The notes under the pieces: generated by a model
What the model saw: the letters and a program-made list of their open reading frames with translations, nothing else
Database searches by the model: none
What the model was told of the DNA's origin: nothing
Program-made: the position numbers and the translations under genes
Shown here: positions 53,169 through 63,957 of the stretch, piece by piece
Position numbering within the stretch: the stretch's first letter is position 1
Layout of the letters: every line of letters starts with the position of its first letter
NCBI RefSeq assembly: GCF_000244895.1
Contig: NZ_CM001441.1
Location: 4,430,198-4,494,197 of the forward strand
Length of the DNA stretch: 64,000 nucleotides
Direction of reading: 5' to 3'
Source of the DNA: Desulfosporosinus youngiae DSM 17734
GTDB lineage: Bacteria > Bacillota > Desulfitobacteriia > Desulfitobacteriales > Desulfitobacteriaceae

Positions 53169-54821
53169 TCAAATTCTGAATCGTCCGACCACAAGCTTAA
53201 GTTCACTGGAAAGATCATTTAAGGCATTCATATTCGAACTTACTTCTTCAAACGAAGCTGTCTGTTCTTGTACTGCTGCAGCAACGTTTTGTGTATTGCT
53301 GGAGTTATTGGTCACGACTTCTGAAATCTTGCCGGCCGACTCTGTAATTGTCCCGAAATTGTTCTTAACTGCCAAATTAATCGATTCAATTTCTTTGGCA
53401 TCTGCATAAGTAGTTTCCGCCTTTTGAACAATTTCACTTAACTTACTCATTACAACATCCATACTCTGGGACTGACTGTCAATACGTTCAGCCATTAGGG
53501 TCATGCTATCTCTTACCATACCGGTTTGCCCGGTAATGTTTCCTATAATTTCAGCTATTTGAACGGTTGCCTGACCCGTTTTCTCTGCCAGTTTTCGGAT
53601 TTCTCCGGCGACTACCGCGAATCCTCTTCCGGACTCACCTGCACGAGCAGCCTCTATAGCAGCATTCAAGGCCAGCAAATTAGTTTGGCTGGATATATTA
53701 TCGATAATTTCCAAGATATCTTTAATATCGTTGGAGTATGTTTCAAGACGTCTTACAGCTGCATTGGCATCCGCTAAGCTTGATACAACTTCCGTCAGAC
53801 CTCTTGCCTGCAGCTCCAGGAGTTGATTTCCTTCTCCCGCAGACGCTTTAGAACTTGCTGAACCTTGAAGCAGTTTTTCCGCCATATAAAGCACCTTGCT
53901 TACTTCCTCATTCATCTGCTCCATCAAAGTATTTAGATTGCTGATCATCTCTGTTTGCTCGACGCTGCCGTTAGAAACCTCCATTACGGCATTGGCAATC
54001 ATTTCGGTAGATTTAGTTAGTTCATAACTAGTCCCGGAAATACCCTGCATCGAGTTACTGAGCACCTCAGATGAATTAGCAATAGTATTAACTATACCCC
54101 TGATGTTAGCTACGAAGCTGTTGAAGTGCATGATCAATTCTCCAAGTTCATCCTGTCTTACAATTTTGATGATCTTGGTTAAGTCCCCCTCACCAGAGGA
54201 AATATCCTTCATTTCCATGGAAAGACGTTCAATGGGGCGTATGACTTGAGCCCTAACCATAATCACACCAAATATTCCAAAGAGAACAGTGGTTAGAAGC
54301 ATAAGCTCGCTGATTACTTTGGCATTGGCTACTTTACCTTGCGATAAAGCCGAATACCCGCTAACGAGCTGCTCCACTTCGGCAACAAAGTCATCCACTG
54401 AACCTTCAATACTGCTTAGTCCTTGTCTGTCTCCATTCTTGGCTATATCCTCATAGACAGGTTTATATTGATTTTCCCATTTGTTCTTAATAGCTTGCAG
54501 TTTTTGCAGCATTTCTGGTTGTTCCAGCTTTTTTAGTCCGAGCTCAGTATCTCCATTGATCAATGACTTAATTAAATTGTCGAAAAATGCAATTCTTTCC
54601 AAGAGCTGTTCACTTGCTCTTTGTTGACCAGCACCACTGTTAAGAATCTGCTCAGAAAGGTATGCCATTCTGTAACTGTTCGCCCTTAATTTCCCGGAAT
54701 TGTTTACAAAGACAGCATCACTGTCCAACGATTTATAGGTCATTAAATTCAAACCCACAATGGCAACTGATAGGAACATCATAATGGAAAACACTAATAA
54801 AAGCTTCACCTTAATTCTCAT
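53169..54821 (-). CDS. Methyl-accepting chemotaxis protein
   Basis: A 550-residue transmembrane chemoreceptor. TM1 is near residues 6-28, an extracellular domain of about 150 residues follows ([18 protein letters not shown] resembles the PilJ-type nitrate/nitrite-sensor N-terminal motif), TM2 is near 170-192 and a HAMP domain follows ([22 protein letters not shown]). The signalling hairpin tip reads [48 protein letters not shown] 54821 after AAGGGGTG is preferred to the longer frame. Ligand unknown. Confidence 0.9.
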   Translation of the reverse strand: MRIKVKLLLVFSIMMFLSVAIVGLNLMTYKSLDSDAVFVNNSGKLRANSYRMAYLSEQILNSGAGQQRASEQLLERIAFFDNLIKSLINGDTELGLKKLEQPEMLQKLQAIKNKWENQYKPVYEDIAKNGDRQGLSSIEGSVDDFVAEVEQLVSGYSALSQGKVANAKVISELMLLTTVLFGIFGVIMVRAQVIRPIERLSMEMKDISSGEGDLTKIIKIVRQDELGELIMHFNSFVANIRGIVNTIANSSEVLSNSMQGISGTSYELTKSTEMIANAVMEVSNGSVEQTEMISNLNTLMEQMNEEVSKVLYMAEKLLQGSASSKASAGEGNQLLELQARGLTEVVSSLADANAAVRRLETYSNDIKDILEIIDNISSQTNLLALNAAIEAARAGESGRGFAVVAGEIRKLAEKTGQATVQIAEIIGNITGQTGMVRDSMTLMAERIDSQSQSMDVVMSKLSEIVQKAETTYADAKEIESINLAVKNNFGTITESAGKISEVVTNNSSNTQNVAAAVQEQTASFEEVSSNMNALNDLSSELKLVVGRFRI

Positions 54822-54974
54822 TTTCTCACCCCTTCTGCTCAATGAGGTTTTCCCACAGTGCACTTATTCTCCAGTTATCGTTTTTCGGCTGGTATAACCT
54901 GCCATACTTATTATGTAAACGCAGTTTCTCCCAAGAACGCATATTAATTATAAACCAAAATTATCTATCTGGAT

Positions 54975-54988
54975 TTGACTCATATCAC
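54975..54988 (+). promoter_or_regulatory. FNR-like box upstream of the DUF1638 gene
   Basis: TTGACTCATATCAC matches 8 of 10 fixed bases of the FNR consensus TTGAT-N4-ATCAA. It lies about 165 bases before the DUF1638 start, and a Crp/Fnr regulator is encoded two genes on. The remaining 54822-55151 gap is AT-rich without other features. Confidence 0.4.
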
Positions 54989-55151
54989 ACTTTGTATAGA
55001 TCTTTTATCACATTTAGTTAATTTAATTAAATTGAATACTGTTAATTATTTAACATTTATTTTTTAGCTACCATGTTAAAATTTCTGAGATAGCTGATCT
55101 GTTTAAGTCCAATTTAATGAGGTTCGTAGAACGGGAGGAGGTGATATCAAT

Positions 55152-55760
55152 ATGGAGGTGCACATAATTGCCTGCGGCATTTTTCAACTAGAGTTCGAGA
55201 GAGTACTAAAGGAACTAAAAACAGAATGGTCATCTGATGCTGAGTTTAGAGTTACATTCACCGAACCAGCTTTGCATGTAGACTACGCTAAGTTAAAAGA
55301 TGGCATCACCGAAGCTCTAAATAATACTGCGAGCGAAGAAACGATAATTCTTTTCTTCGGCTCTATGTGCCACCCCGAAATCAGCGAATTTACCCAAAAC
55401 TCTTCCGTTATCAAGTTACAACCCCAAAATTGTATTGAATTAATACTAGATAAGGAAAAACAGGTTGAGCTAGAAAAATCGGCCAGGCTTTTTTACCTAA
55501 CGCCAGGATGGCTAAAGAACTGGCAGAAAATCTTCAGGCAAGGACAGGGCTGGGACGACATTGATGCCAGACAGAACTTTGGTTTTTACGATAAGATTCT
55601 GCTTCTAGACACCGGCGTTTGTGAGTTCGATGACGAGGATATTCTGGAATTCTTCGAATATACACAGGTACCTATCGAAATTAAAAGGGTTGAGCTGACA
55701 GTTTTCAAAAAGCATATGGCTGAAACCCTCGAAAAAGCATTAGCAAACTTTAAGGAGTGA
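55152..55760 (+). CDS. DUF1638 protein
   Basis: A 202-residue soluble protein of the DUF1638 family (HIIACGIFQLEFERVLKE, ILFFGSMCHPEI with conserved Cys/His, LTPGWLKNWQKIF, FGFYDKILLLDTGV). The family is common in methanogens and anaerobic Firmicutes, often near corrinoid methyltransferase genes, none of which are here. GGGAGGAGG precedes ATG 55152. It is followed 7 bases later by a PNPOx-like gene, so the two form an operon. Biochemical role unknown. Confidence 0.8.
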   Translation: MEVHIIACGIFQLEFERVLKELKTEWSSDAEFRVTFTEPALHVDYAKLKDGITEALNNTASEETIILFFGSMCHPEISEFTQNSSVIKLQPQNCIELILDKEKQVELEKSARLFYLTPGWLKNWQKIFRQGQGWDDIDARQNFGFYDKILLLDTGVCEFDDEDILEFFEYTQVPIEIKRVELTVFKKHMAETLEKALANFKE

Positions 55761-55767
55761 ATTTGTT

Positions 55768-56079
55768 ATGATAATAACACAAGAAATTAAAGATTTGGCA
55801 GCAAAAGCTCCATTTATCCCCATAACAACTGTTTCCACTCAGGGGGAACCACACCTGATCGTTGTCGGAAAAGTAGCGGAAATAAGAGAAGAGGATGTAC
55901 TAGGGTTTGGTATTTACAAAATGGAGCTGACCCGGCAGAATATCAAGGAGAACGGACTAATGCAAGTTATAATAGCATCAATGGAAGGCGGCCCTAAAGG
56001 CTTCAGGCTTACAGGTAAAGCATGCGTAGATGAAAAAATGGTTTTGTTTAAGGCAGAAAAAGCAGAGGGACTCCTATAG
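55768..56079 (+). CDS. PNPOx-like flavin-binding protein
   Basis: A 103-residue single-domain split-barrel protein of the pyridoxamine 5'-phosphate oxidase-like group (FIPITTVSTQGEPHLIVVGKVAEI, GFRLTGKACVDEKM). Members usually bind FMN, F420 or heme and act as small reductases. It is shorter than true PdxH and lacks its C-terminal part, so PLP synthesis is unlikely. AAGGAG lies upstream of ATG 55768. Cotranscribed with the DUF1638 gene. Confidence 0.75.
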   Translation: MIITQEIKDLAAKAPFIPITTVSTQGEPHLIVVGKVAEIREEDVLGFGIYKMELTRQNIKENGLMQVIIASMEGGPKGFRLTGKACVDEKMVLFKAEKAEGLL

Positions 56080-56096
56080 GAGCCATCTGAAACACA

Positions 56097-56129
56097 GAAT
56101 AATCCCGCTCATGATGGGCGGGATTATTC
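56097..56129 (+). terminator. Hairpin after the PNPOx-like gene
   Basis: GAATAATCCCGC (56097-56108) pairs perfectly with 56118-56129 across a 9-base loop. A T-run is lacking, so it is a probable terminator at best. Confidence 0.6.
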
Positions 56130-56217
56130 GTTCTGTTTATCTAGTGGCATCGGACATTTTTTGATACACTCAATTTATGGTAACCTTATAATCTTTAAAG
56201 AGGAAAGGAGGAAAAGT

Positions 56218-56904
56218 ATGAAACATTGTATCATCTGTTTGCAGGAGTTAGACCTATTTCAAGGGCTAAAACAAGAACAATTTTCCGACTTATGCAAATG
56301 CACAATGAGAAAGAGATTACCTAAAGGACATTACCTCTTCCATCAAGGTGAGACAATAGGCACAATATTCTTAATAAAATCAGGTAAGCTGAAACTTGTA
56401 CAAACTGCAGAGGATGGCCACGAAATAATTCTTGATGTATGCGGGCCAGGTGAAGTCCTGGGTGAATTGTCCTTATATCAGGAACAAAACTCACATTCCA
56501 GCGCCAAGGCTATGGAAGAAGTTTGTGTCTGCTGTTTTAGCAAACGACAATTTGAGAAGTTAATCAAACAAGACTCTTCTTTTGCTATGAGGATTATTGG
56601 CTACCTAGGGCAAAAGCGTTATGAAACCCTGCAGAAGTCAGGAAAAGAATCCGGGCTCCCTGTTAAAGAAAGATTGTTGCAGCTTTTTTACCGTTTTGCC
56701 GAAGAATTTGGCCTAAAAACATCAGCCTCAACATTAATTGATCTGAAAATAACTCAGCAGGAATTGGCTGATATGATTGGCTCTTCGCGTGTAATGGTTG
56801 TCCAAGCACTTAAAGAGTTGAAAGCAGCTAATATAATTGACCGGGAAAATAGATATTTTGTCTTGAAAAACGATCCTTGCCTTAAGGTTCATCGGTTTGA
56901 TTAA
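56218..56904 (+). CDS. Crp/Fnr-family transcriptional regulator
   Basis: A 228-residue regulator. Cys4, Cys7, Cys26 and Cys28 at the N terminus could hold an Fe-S cluster or zinc, as in many anaerobe Fnr-like proteins. A cyclic-nucleotide-binding-type barrel (30-120; GHYLFHQGETIGTIFLIKSGKLKL, GPGEVLGELSLY) precedes an HTH (KITQQELADMIGSSRVMVVQALKELKAANII). AGGAGG precedes ATG 56218; the frame is open to 56161. TTGATACACTCAA (56161-56173) and TATAAT (56187-56192) lie upstream, a possible self-binding site. Confidence 0.87.
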   Translation: MKHCIICLQELDLFQGLKQEQFSDLCKCTMRKRLPKGHYLFHQGETIGTIFLIKSGKLKLVQTAEDGHEIILDVCGPGEVLGELSLYQEQNSHSSAKAMEEVCVCCFSKRQFEKLIKQDSSFAMRIIGYLGQKRYETLQKSGKESGLPVKERLLQLFYRFAEEFGLKTSASTLIDLKITQQELADMIGSSRVMVVQALKELKAANIIDRENRYFVLKNDPCLKVHRFD

Positions 56905-56942
56905 CGACCTCTTGGTAAATCATGATAGTCTGTCAGGTCTGT

Positions 56943-57752
56943 TTAGTGTTGTCCCATTTTTACCAGTTGTTTAGCCATATTCTCTATCCTTACCAAACTA
57001 TTAGCAATCTCTGTCACGTCATTAGCATGACTTTCAGTTACCTCGGTTAGTTGCCTGATAGCTTCGATTAAAAGTCCTACAGATGATTGAACCTCCTGAA
57101 CATTATTTTCAATCGCTTGAGTAGAGGCATCTGTATTCTTGGCGAGCTTTCTGACTTCTTCCGAGACAATAGCAAACCCCTTGCCATGCTCACCCGCCCG
57201 GGATGCTTCTATGGCTGCATTGATTCCCAGGATGTTGCTCTGTTTAGAAATTTTCTTAATTTGCTGTGTTAATTCGTTTGTTCTGCACATCTCCGTGCTG
57301 ACTTGTTCTGTTTCATTATCCATATTGCGCAGGGTTGCTGCCAGCTCTTCAGTTGAAGCCGACAAATTGTGTGCTGAAGCCGAAATCGCTATCACAGACT
57401 CAAGAATTTCCTGACCGGTTGCGATAAGGTTGTCATAATGCTCAAGGGAACAGGCAATGGCAAGGCAGCCAGCGATCTTTGACTCTTCGAATATAGGTAA
57501 GGCAATACCGACAAAAGGAACGCCAAACACTTCCTTTGATACACGCCGCACAACCCGCCTTCCACTTTCCAGGGCTTCCAAAACATTTGAACCCGGCGTA
57601 GGCGGATTCCCAAGCTTGGCTTTAGTATCAATGGTCTTTCCAGGATAATACGCAACAATCTCCCCCGTATCGAAAAGTGTGACGGCAACATCTTCATCGA
57701 AAAACTCCTGAACCTCTGCAGCAATAATCTGGTAAGCCTCAAATTTTTTCAC
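56943..57752 (-). CDS. Soluble methyl-accepting chemotaxis-like protein
   Basis: A 269-residue cytosolic receptor without membrane helices. Residues 1-125 are a sensor domain ([50 protein letters not shown]), followed by a short MCP signalling hairpin with tip [43 protein letters not shown]. No HAMP. This compact layout is typical of Clostridia and often senses small molecules internally. Convergent with the Crp/Fnr gene. Confidence 0.85.
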   Translation of the reverse strand: MKKFEAYQIIAAEVQEFFDEDVAVTLFDTGEIVAYYPGKTIDTKAKLGNPPTPGSNVLEALESGRRVVRRVSKEVFGVPFVGIALPIFEESKIAGCLAIACSLEHYDNLIATGQEILESVIAISASAHNLSASTEELAATLRNMDNETEQVSTEMCRTNELTQQIKKISKQSNILGINAAIEASRAGEHGKGFAIVSEEVRKLAKNTDASTQAIENNVQEVQSSVGLLIEAIRQLTEVTESHANDVTEIANSLVRIENMAKQLVKMGQH

Positions 57753-57763
57753 TTAACTTCCTC

Positions 57764-59878
57764 CTAAACCGCCCATATTAATTTTTGTTTTTCACAGATG
57801 TCTTTCATAAATGAACGCTGAGAACCATCATTGAAGCGAACCAGAATCATATTTCCATCTTCTTTGGCTATGACACCCTCGCCAAAGATTTTGTGCCGTA
57901 TTACTAAACCAGCAACTAAATCACTTTGCAGATTTAATGCTTCTTTTCGGCTAACTTCTTCGGGATCTTTCCCTTTCATAACCAGAGAAACCTCACGAAC
58001 AAAACGCGAAGCGTTAACACGTTTATTGTTAAAATAATCCATCGAACATAGTGTCAAGTGCTGTTTGGCTCTAGTCATACCTACATAGAACAGGCGCCTT
58101 TCTTCTTCTAATAAGTTTACCTTCCCATTTTGAGCGGCCTTGATTGCCTCCCGCTCAGGTATAACCCCTTCGACGAGGTCAAGTAAATATACCTGTTCCC
58201 ATTCTAAACCTTTAGCCGAATGGATGGTTGAAAGGGTCACAGCATTATTGTACTTATTCTTATAAGAAGACTTCATTTGCTCTTCAAGATAAGTTAAACG
58301 ATTGGCAAAGCTCACAATAGTAGGCTCATTCTGAGCAATTAAGATCAGAATATCCAAAAGACCCTTAACATACTCTTCCGAAAATCCTAAGGAATCACAT
58401 ACTTGTTCAATCGCTTTATCATAGCCCAGCTCGTTTCTGATAAAATGAATAGCCTTATCAGGAGGAAGAGTATTAAGTACTTTAAACTGTTTTTTAAGTT
58501 CCAAATACTCAATTTTGCGCTTTGACGTGACCTCCGGTTGTTCTGCTAAAACATCAAAAATTGAGCGGTCAATTGGCTTTCGCCTTAGATAATCGAGCTG
58601 TTCTTTTCTAATATAACAATTAAGCTTAGACCAAATCCGTTCTAAGATCAGCAAGCTTTTATCACTAAAAGAAAAGCGCAGGTAGTTCAGAACATCATTA
58701 ACAGCCCAGTGTGAGAAAAACTTCTGTTTGCCTGCTTCTCTCATATAAAAGGAAATAGCCGCCCTGCTTAATTCCTCAGCCAAACAAATTGCGGATAGAT
58801 TATTTCGGTAAAGCACTCCGATCTGAGATAAATCCTTTTGGTTCCTGAATTTCTGGATTAAAAAGTGATATTGCTCTCTCATTCCTTTAAAGTGCCTTAT
58901 TTGAGGAATGCCTCCCTTGGGATTCCGGGTAAACATCTGCTTATCAAAACGCAGCTTATTGGTGCGAATGAATCGGCAGGCGACATCCACAATTTGAGGA
59001 GTAGAGCGGAAGTTTTGTTCCATGCGGAGAATCTTTGCGCTAGAATAAGTATTCTTAAAATTCAATAAATAATCCGGCTCAGCGGCTCTAAACCCAAAGA
59101 TGCTCTGGTCATCATCCCCAACGACAAAAATATTCTCTTTGGGTTTTACGAGAATTTCTATGATTTTATGCTGGAGAAGAGACGTATCTTGGCTTTCATC
59201 TGTGAGAATATAATTAAAACGCTTGCGATATACCTCAAGACGCTGAGGGTTTTCACTTAACTCCCGGAACGCTATGGAAAGCATATCATCATAATCGATT
59301 AACCTTGGCTGGCTATTTTTCTTATACCCCTCGTAGTCCTCATAAATTACGGGGAAATTCTTAATATCTGCCTGCTCAAACTCTTCGGCTGGTTTTAATG
59401 TATTTTTCACATAACAAATGGTATTCTGCAGCCCTTCCAGCTGCTCGTCCGTAATCGCTAAGGCATTATGCTTCTCATAGATTCTGCGCAGTACCCCGGT
59501 CTTGCTTTGAGGACCTTTCTGCTCCTCCATAATCTCGCAGCGAATGCCCTTTTCACGAAAAACTGACCGAACCACTTCATAGGCAAAACTATGAATTGTG
59601 GAAAATTGAATTTCGTCCTCGTGAAGTTTTCTATACCGCTCGCGCATCTCCTTGGCAGCCGCCCTCCCGAAGGTTAGACAAAGGATCGTTCGCGGATCTA
59701 CCTTTTTAACCAATATTAAGTAAGCTAGGCGAACTGTTAAGACCGTCGTCTTTCCCGCACCGGGAACTGCCAAAAGCAGCAGCGGACCCTGATCATGAAT
59801 GACGGCTCTTTTTTGTTGGCTTGTCAGATTAAGGCCTCTCGATTTAATTTCCGCAAAGAATTCGTTTTCGTTATACAA
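57764..59878 (-). CDS. UvrD/PcrA-type DNA helicase
   Basis: A 704-residue SF1A helicase. Motifs seen: Q-motif LNLTSQQKRAVIHDQGPLLLLAVPGAGKTTVL (Walker A), Ib region, DESQDTSLLQ (motif II variant DESQ), GDDDQSIFGFRAAEPDYLL (III), STIHSAKGLEWEQVYLL (V) and RRLFYVGMTRAKQHLTLC (VI). The C-terminal IRHKIFGEGVI...DGNMILVRFNDGSQRSF is the PcrA-type tail that binds RNA polymerase in Bacillus. TTG 59878 follows GGGAG. Probably a PcrA paralogue because spacer regions are shorter or diverged. Confidence 0.88.
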   Translation of the reverse strand: MYNENEFFAEIKSRGLNLTSQQKRAVIHDQGPLLLLAVPGAGKTTVLTVRLAYLILVKKVDPRTILCLTFGRAAAKEMRERYRKLHEDEIQFSTIHSFAYEVVRSVFREKGIRCEIMEEQKGPQSKTGVLRRIYEKHNALAITDEQLEGLQNTICYVKNTLKPAEEFEQADIKNFPVIYEDYEGYKKNSQPRLIDYDDMLSIAFRELSENPQRLEVYRKRFNYILTDESQDTSLLQHKIIEILVKPKENIFVVGDDDQSIFGFRAAEPDYLLNFKNTYSSAKILRMEQNFRSTPQIVDVACRFIRTNKLRFDKQMFTRNPKGGIPQIRHFKGMREQYHFLIQKFRNQKDLSQIGVLYRNNLSAICLAEELSRAAISFYMREAGKQKFFSHWAVNDVLNYLRFSFSDKSLLILERIWSKLNCYIRKEQLDYLRRKPIDRSIFDVLAEQPEVTSKRKIEYLELKKQFKVLNTLPPDKAIHFIRNELGYDKAIEQVCDSLGFSEEYVKGLLDILILIAQNEPTIVSFANRLTYLEEQMKSSYKNKYNNAVTLSTIHSAKGLEWEQVYLLDLVEGVIPEREAIKAAQNGKVNLLEEERRLFYVGMTRAKQHLTLCSMDYFNNKRVNASRFVREVSLVMKGKDPEEVSRKEALNLQSDLVAGLVIRHKIFGEGVIAKEDGNMILVRFNDGSQRSFMKDICEKQKLIWAV

Positions 59879-60048
59879 CTCAACTCTCCCACTTTTATTC
59901 AGTAATCAATACTCATTATTGTATCATTGCCTTTAACAATAGTACATAATCTTAGGCCGCAAACACAGTTGGAGTACGGTAAAAAGCACTCAATTTCTTG
60001 AGTGCCTCTGAGGACTTATGCCAATTTTTCTAAATATTACTTGTTACC

Positions 60049-62343
60049 CTAGTTCATTGACCCGCAGAAACAGATTTGCCCCTCCTCTGCTAAATCATCT
60101 TTAATACTTCCCTCATTGATAACAGCATAGCTAAAATCGGGTGTTTCGTAGCCAAAGACTGTATCGAAGGCGTTCTTGTTATTTATCAGGATATTTGAAA
60201 TAGCCAAGGCAACTTCTGCCACCGATTTAAGTCTTTCAATCCACTGGAAGCAATAAAAATGTGTAACTGGGTGACGGGATCCATCCTTAGGAGGTGTACA
60301 GTACCATACTGTATAACTATACCCGTCATAAAATTCATCCTTACTGCGATTAAACGTGGCATTGTCAGGAATTGAAACCATATAGCGCTTAGATTTGGCT
60401 TTTTGTGCGTCCATATTCTCTTTAAGAAAATTGAGCACAGCAGCATCTGCCAGAGTGCTGGTATCCCCTATTTCCCGGCCCTCTGCGATGTCCTTGAGAA
60501 GGCGTCTCATAATCTTTCCACTTCGGGTCTTGGGTAATTCAGTACTCAAAAAAATGTCATCCGGCCGTGCCAGTGAGCCGATTTTTTGGACGACATGGGT
60601 TTTTAGTTCGTTAATCAGCCCCTCATAGGCTGAAATTCCTTCTTTTAAGCTGACAAAGGCAAACACTGCCTGACCCTTTACCTCGTGTGTTCTGCCGACA
60701 CACGCTGCTTCAGCAACTAAGGGATGATCTGTCAAAGCTCCTTCTACTTCTGCCGTTCCAATCCGATGCCCCGAGACATTGATGACATCATCCACGCGGC
60801 CGGTCACCCAAAAATATCCATCGTCATCCCATTTTGCTTCATCCCCGGTAAAATAAGCCCCTGAAAATTGGCTCCAATAGGTATCCGCATAACGTTTGTC
60901 ATCACCATAGACCGTTTTAAGCATCGCCGGCCAGGGCTCACGAATCACTAAATAACCACTCTCACCTTTTGGGACAGGATCACCCATAGGATTCACGATT
61001 TCTATATGGACCCCAGGGAATGGTTTCGTACATGATCCGGGCTTGAGAGCAGTGATCCCTGGAACGGGTGCCATCATAATCATACCTGTTTCTGTTTGCC
61101 ACCAGGTATCTACTATGGGACAGCGTTCTCCTCCAATGTGTTTGTAGTACCACATCCAGGCTTCCGGATTAATCGGTTCACCAACTGAGCCCAAGAGCCG
61201 CAAACTTGAAATATCCTTACTTAAAGGATAGCTTTCTCCCCATTTCATAAACGTACGAATGGCAGTTGGGGCAGTATATAAAATCGTGACTCTATTTTTC
61301 TCAACGATCTCCCAATAGCGATCCTTTTCCGGATAATCCGGGGCTCCTTCATACAGAACGATTGTTGCCCCATTCGACAATGGCCCATACACCAAATAAC
61401 TATGTCCTGTAATCCAGCCAACATCCGCTGTACACCAATAAACATCCTCTTCTTTGAGATCAAATATCCATTCATGGGTTGTGGATACTCCTACCATATA
61501 ACCCCCTACCCTATGGACAACTCCTTTGGGTTTGCCGGTGGTTCCACTGGTGTAAAGAATGAAAAGCATATCGTCCGCTTCCATAGGCTCGGCTGGACAA
61601 TGAATCGAAGCATTCTTTATAGCCTCGTGATACCAGATATCTCGTCCTTCGATCATGTTTACTGTCTGACCGGTCCGCTTCACGACAATGACACTTTCTA
61701 CACAATTATTAATACAAGTTATTGAGGGCAGCGCTTGATCCACATTGGCTTTCAAAGGGATAGTATTTCCCCGTCGATAACTCCCATCTGTCGTTATGAC
61801 AACCTTTGACTGTGAGTCCTGAATTCTATCTTTCAAAGCTTCTGCACTGAATCCACCGAATACAACGCAGTGCGCAGCGCCTATTCTGGCACAGGCGAGC
61901 ATCGCGATAACTGTCTCCGGAATCATGGGCATATAGATTGTCACTCGGTCTCCTTTTTCCACATCAAGAGACTTTAGGAGATTCGCAAACTGGGAAACTT
62001 CACGATAAAGATCCTGATAAGTGAGAACTCGCCGATCTCCCGACTCTCCTTCAAATATTAAAGCTGCCTTGTTCCGGCGTGCCCCTTCCAGATGACGATC
62101 CAAGCAATTATAAGCTGCATTTAACTTTCCGCCGCCATACCACTTGGCAAATGGATAATCCCACTCAAAAACAGTATCCCAAGGCTCAAACCAATTCAAT
62201 CGTTTCCCTTGTTCGTTCCAAAACCCCTCTCGATCTTGCCCTAGCTCATGAATCTCAGGGTTTTGAATGACGGCTTTTGAGCAAAATTCCTTAGGAGGGA
62301 AAAATAGTTCTCTCTCCTCCACTGATCCGAGTTTCTCTTTCAT
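60049..62343 (-). CDS. acs: Acetyl-CoA synthetase (AMP-forming) with C-terminal extension
   Basis: A 764-residue acetate-CoA ligase. The core has [14 protein letters not shown] (A3), [12 protein letters not shown] (A5), [38 protein letters not shown] (A7-A8) and the acetylatable Lys in [11 protein letters not shown] near residue 605. ATG 62343 follows GGAGGGGG. Typical Acs ends near residue 650; about 110 more residues follow here ([13 protein letters not shown]...[29 protein letters not shown]) that I do not recognise. The core activity is confident; the extension may be regulatory. Confidence 0.9.
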   Translation of the reverse strand: MKEKLGSVEERELFFPPKEFCSKAVIQNPEIHELGQDREGFWNEQGKRLNWFEPWDTVFEWDYPFAKWYGGGKLNAAYNCLDRHLEGARRNKAALIFEGESGDRRVLTYQDLYREVSQFANLLKSLDVEKGDRVTIYMPMIPETVIAMLACARIGAAHCVVFGGFSAEALKDRIQDSQSKVVITTDGSYRRGNTIPLKANVDQALPSITCINNCVESVIVVKRTGQTVNMIEGRDIWYHEAIKNASIHCPAEPMEADDMLFILYTSGTTGKPKGVVHRVGGYMVGVSTTHEWIFDLKEEDVYWCTADVGWITGHSYLVYGPLSNGATIVLYEGAPDYPEKDRYWEIVEKNRVTILYTAPTAIRTFMKWGESYPLSKDISSLRLLGSVGEPINPEAWMWYYKHIGGERCPIVDTWWQTETGMIMMAPVPGITALKPGSCTKPFPGVHIEIVNPMGDPVPKGESGYLVIREPWPAMLKTVYGDDKRYADTYWSQFSGAYFTGDEAKWDDDGYFWVTGRVDDVINVSGHRIGTAEVEGALTDHPLVAEAACVGRTHEVKGQAVFAFVSLKEGISAYEGLINELKTHVVQKIGSLARPDDIFLSTELPKTRSGKIMRRLLKDIAEGREIGDTSTLADAAVLNFLKENMDAQKAKSKRYMVSIPDNATFNRSKDEFYDGYSYTVWYCTPPKDGSRHPVTHFYCFQWIERLKSVAEVALAISNILINNKNAFDTVFGYETPDFSYAVINEGSIKDDLAEEGQICFCGSMN

Positions 62344-62607
62344 ATAATCCCCCTCCTTTTTCTTATTAGTTCTATAATACACCTTTTCGGGCAATAGTTA
62401 AGTCATTATTATTGCAATTCTGAAAACATTGAGTCTTTTTAACATATATATCTGCAATCTCAGCATAGATATTGTTTATCAATATTATAGAACCTTTTCC
62501 TATCTTACCTTAAAGTCCACAGTATTGTATTGACACCGGAAACTTCGGTCATCGAAGTCGTGATGTTCAGCTTTCGATGATGGAGCTCACTGTCCAAGGA
62601 TCAGATA
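62344..62607. other. Gap upstream of acs
   Basis: Gene-free. Besides the acs ribosome site it holds only a short inverted repeat, TCATCGAA...TTCGATGA (about 62552-62582), with no T-run. No riboswitch recognised. Confidence 0.4.
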
Positions 62608-62662
62608 CAAAAAAGTTGAACAAAATGCCCGGCATAATACGCCAAAGCACTTTGTTCAACTT
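62608..62662 (-). terminator. Terminator of the MarR gene
   Basis: AAGTTGAACAAA (62613-62624) pairs with 62651-62662; on the minus strand TTTTTTGT follows. It lies 15 bases past the MarR gene's stop. Confidence 0.85.
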
Positions 62663-62677
62663 AGTTTTGATGCGATA

Positions 62678-63121
62678 TTATATTAGCTTTTCCAGCGTGG
62701 AGGAAATCGTTTTCAAAGATCTGAGAAGTTCTTGATAGTCATCTTTATTTAAATCAGAAGCAAACACCTTATTAGCATCATCAGATAGTTCAATCAGCTG
62801 TTCCAGGACCTTTTCCCCTAACTCCGTAAGGGTAATGCTATAGACTCTGCGATCATTCATATCAATATTTCTAATAACATAGCCTTTTTTGACTAACAAG
62901 TCCAAAATTCGTGTTACGTTTGTCTTATCTTTAAGACAAGCACGGGCTAAATCAGTTTGTGAGGCTCCCGGATTGTGATACACCGCATTTAGAATGGCCC
63001 ATTGTTCTGTCGTAACGTTTAAGTCGTGGTCTTTTATTGACTTGCTAAAATAAGTTTTCATGTAATAGTTTGTTTTTGCAACTATAAACCCCAAAGAATC
63101 ATTTATATCAAAATCTTTCAT
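62678..63121 (-). CDS. MarR-family transcriptional regulator
   Basis: A 147-residue winged-helix dimer-forming regulator. The family core is clear: DLNVTTEQWAILNAVYHNPGASQTDLARACLKDKTNVTRILDLLVKKGYVIRNIDMNDRRVYSITLTELGEKVLEQL (with the DRR wing). The start ATG 63121 is preceded by AGAAGGG. It lies 100 bases after the DUF169 gene with its own ribosome site and a strong terminator. Target and ligand unknown. Confidence 0.9.
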   Translation of the reverse strand: MKDFDINDSLGFIVAKTNYYMKTYFSKSIKDHDLNVTTEQWAILNAVYHNPGASQTDLARACLKDKTNVTRILDLLVKKGYVIRNIDMNDRRVYSITLTELGEKVLEQLIELSDDANKVFASDLNKDDYQELLRSLKTISSTLEKLI

Positions 63122-63222
63122 ATATATCCCTTCTTAACCCTAGACATCTAAGGACATTAATTGCCTGATTTTCAACCCGCCTGGAGTAGGACGAAAGGGG
63201 TAATAGCCCCTTTACTCCAAGG

Positions 63223-63957
63223 CTAGATCCTTTCCGCAACCTTCAGCCAGGTTTCTTTCGTCAAAAAGCTTTCTTCCGCTTGCTCTTCCAACTCTAAAAA
63301 ACGTTTGTAAGTGAGACTAAACGACAGGATATCTTTATCGATAAATTTACGTGCCGAGGGATCAGTCAGCCCAATAGAACATTTGGGATTTTCCTCCTCC
63401 ACTTGATCCAGCGCATAAAGTATAGATTGATGACAGCCGGCTCCAAAGTCTACTTTAACATTATCCTGGCTTGGTTTGTCATAATTGGCCAAAACCACCA
63501 GGGCCGATATTTGATCAGCATTGGCCAGAAAAACGATAACCTCCGGCGTTTCATCCTCTGCTAATTCTTCCAATGGTTTAAAGACAATATACGTCTTGGC
63601 AGCCACAACCGGCAGCCCTGTAGCAAACTTAGCGGCCACTTCAGGATTCTTTTTGTAATATTCTCCTTCCTTATTACCTACCCCGCCAGTAGACAAAAAA
63701 TACTCTATATATCCTAAGCCGAACTGATTAAATCCCAGACCAACGGAGCCGCCTCCGCACCCAGTGGTTTTAGCATCAAACACTGCGCTCCGCCCCTTAG
63801 TTGCGGCATTTAACATCGATATAACACAGCCCCACTTTCCCTCCTGAAATTGTAGGGCTCCCTCAGGTTTTTGATCCGTCCGAAATACTGCTACAGGTTG
63901 TGTTTTAAGTTTAATAGCCTGGGCGATCTTACTTTTCAATTTCAACACTTCCTTCAT
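63223..63957 (-). CDS. DUF169 family protein
   Basis: A 244-residue soluble protein of DUF169, common in anaerobes. It shows the family's [16 protein letters not shown], the Cys/Gly-rich [13 protein letters not shown], and [17 protein letters not shown] with a conserved Cys, residues that could bind a metal or cluster. Length is typical. ATG 63957 has AAGGAAG upstream. The function of the family is unknown. It may be controlled by the MarR gene downstream. Confidence 0.8.
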   Translation of the reverse strand: MKEVLKLKSKIAQAIKLKTQPVAVFRTDQKPEGALQFQEGKWGCVISMLNAATKGRSAVFDAKTTGCGGGSVGLGFNQFGLGYIEYFLSTGGVGNKEGEYYKKNPEVAAKFATGLPVVAAKTYIVFKPLEELAEDETPEVIVFLANADQISALVVLANYDKPSQDNVKVDFGAGCHQSILYALDQVEEENPKCSIGLTDPSARKFIDKDILSFSLTYKRFLELEEQAEESFLTKETWLKVAERI

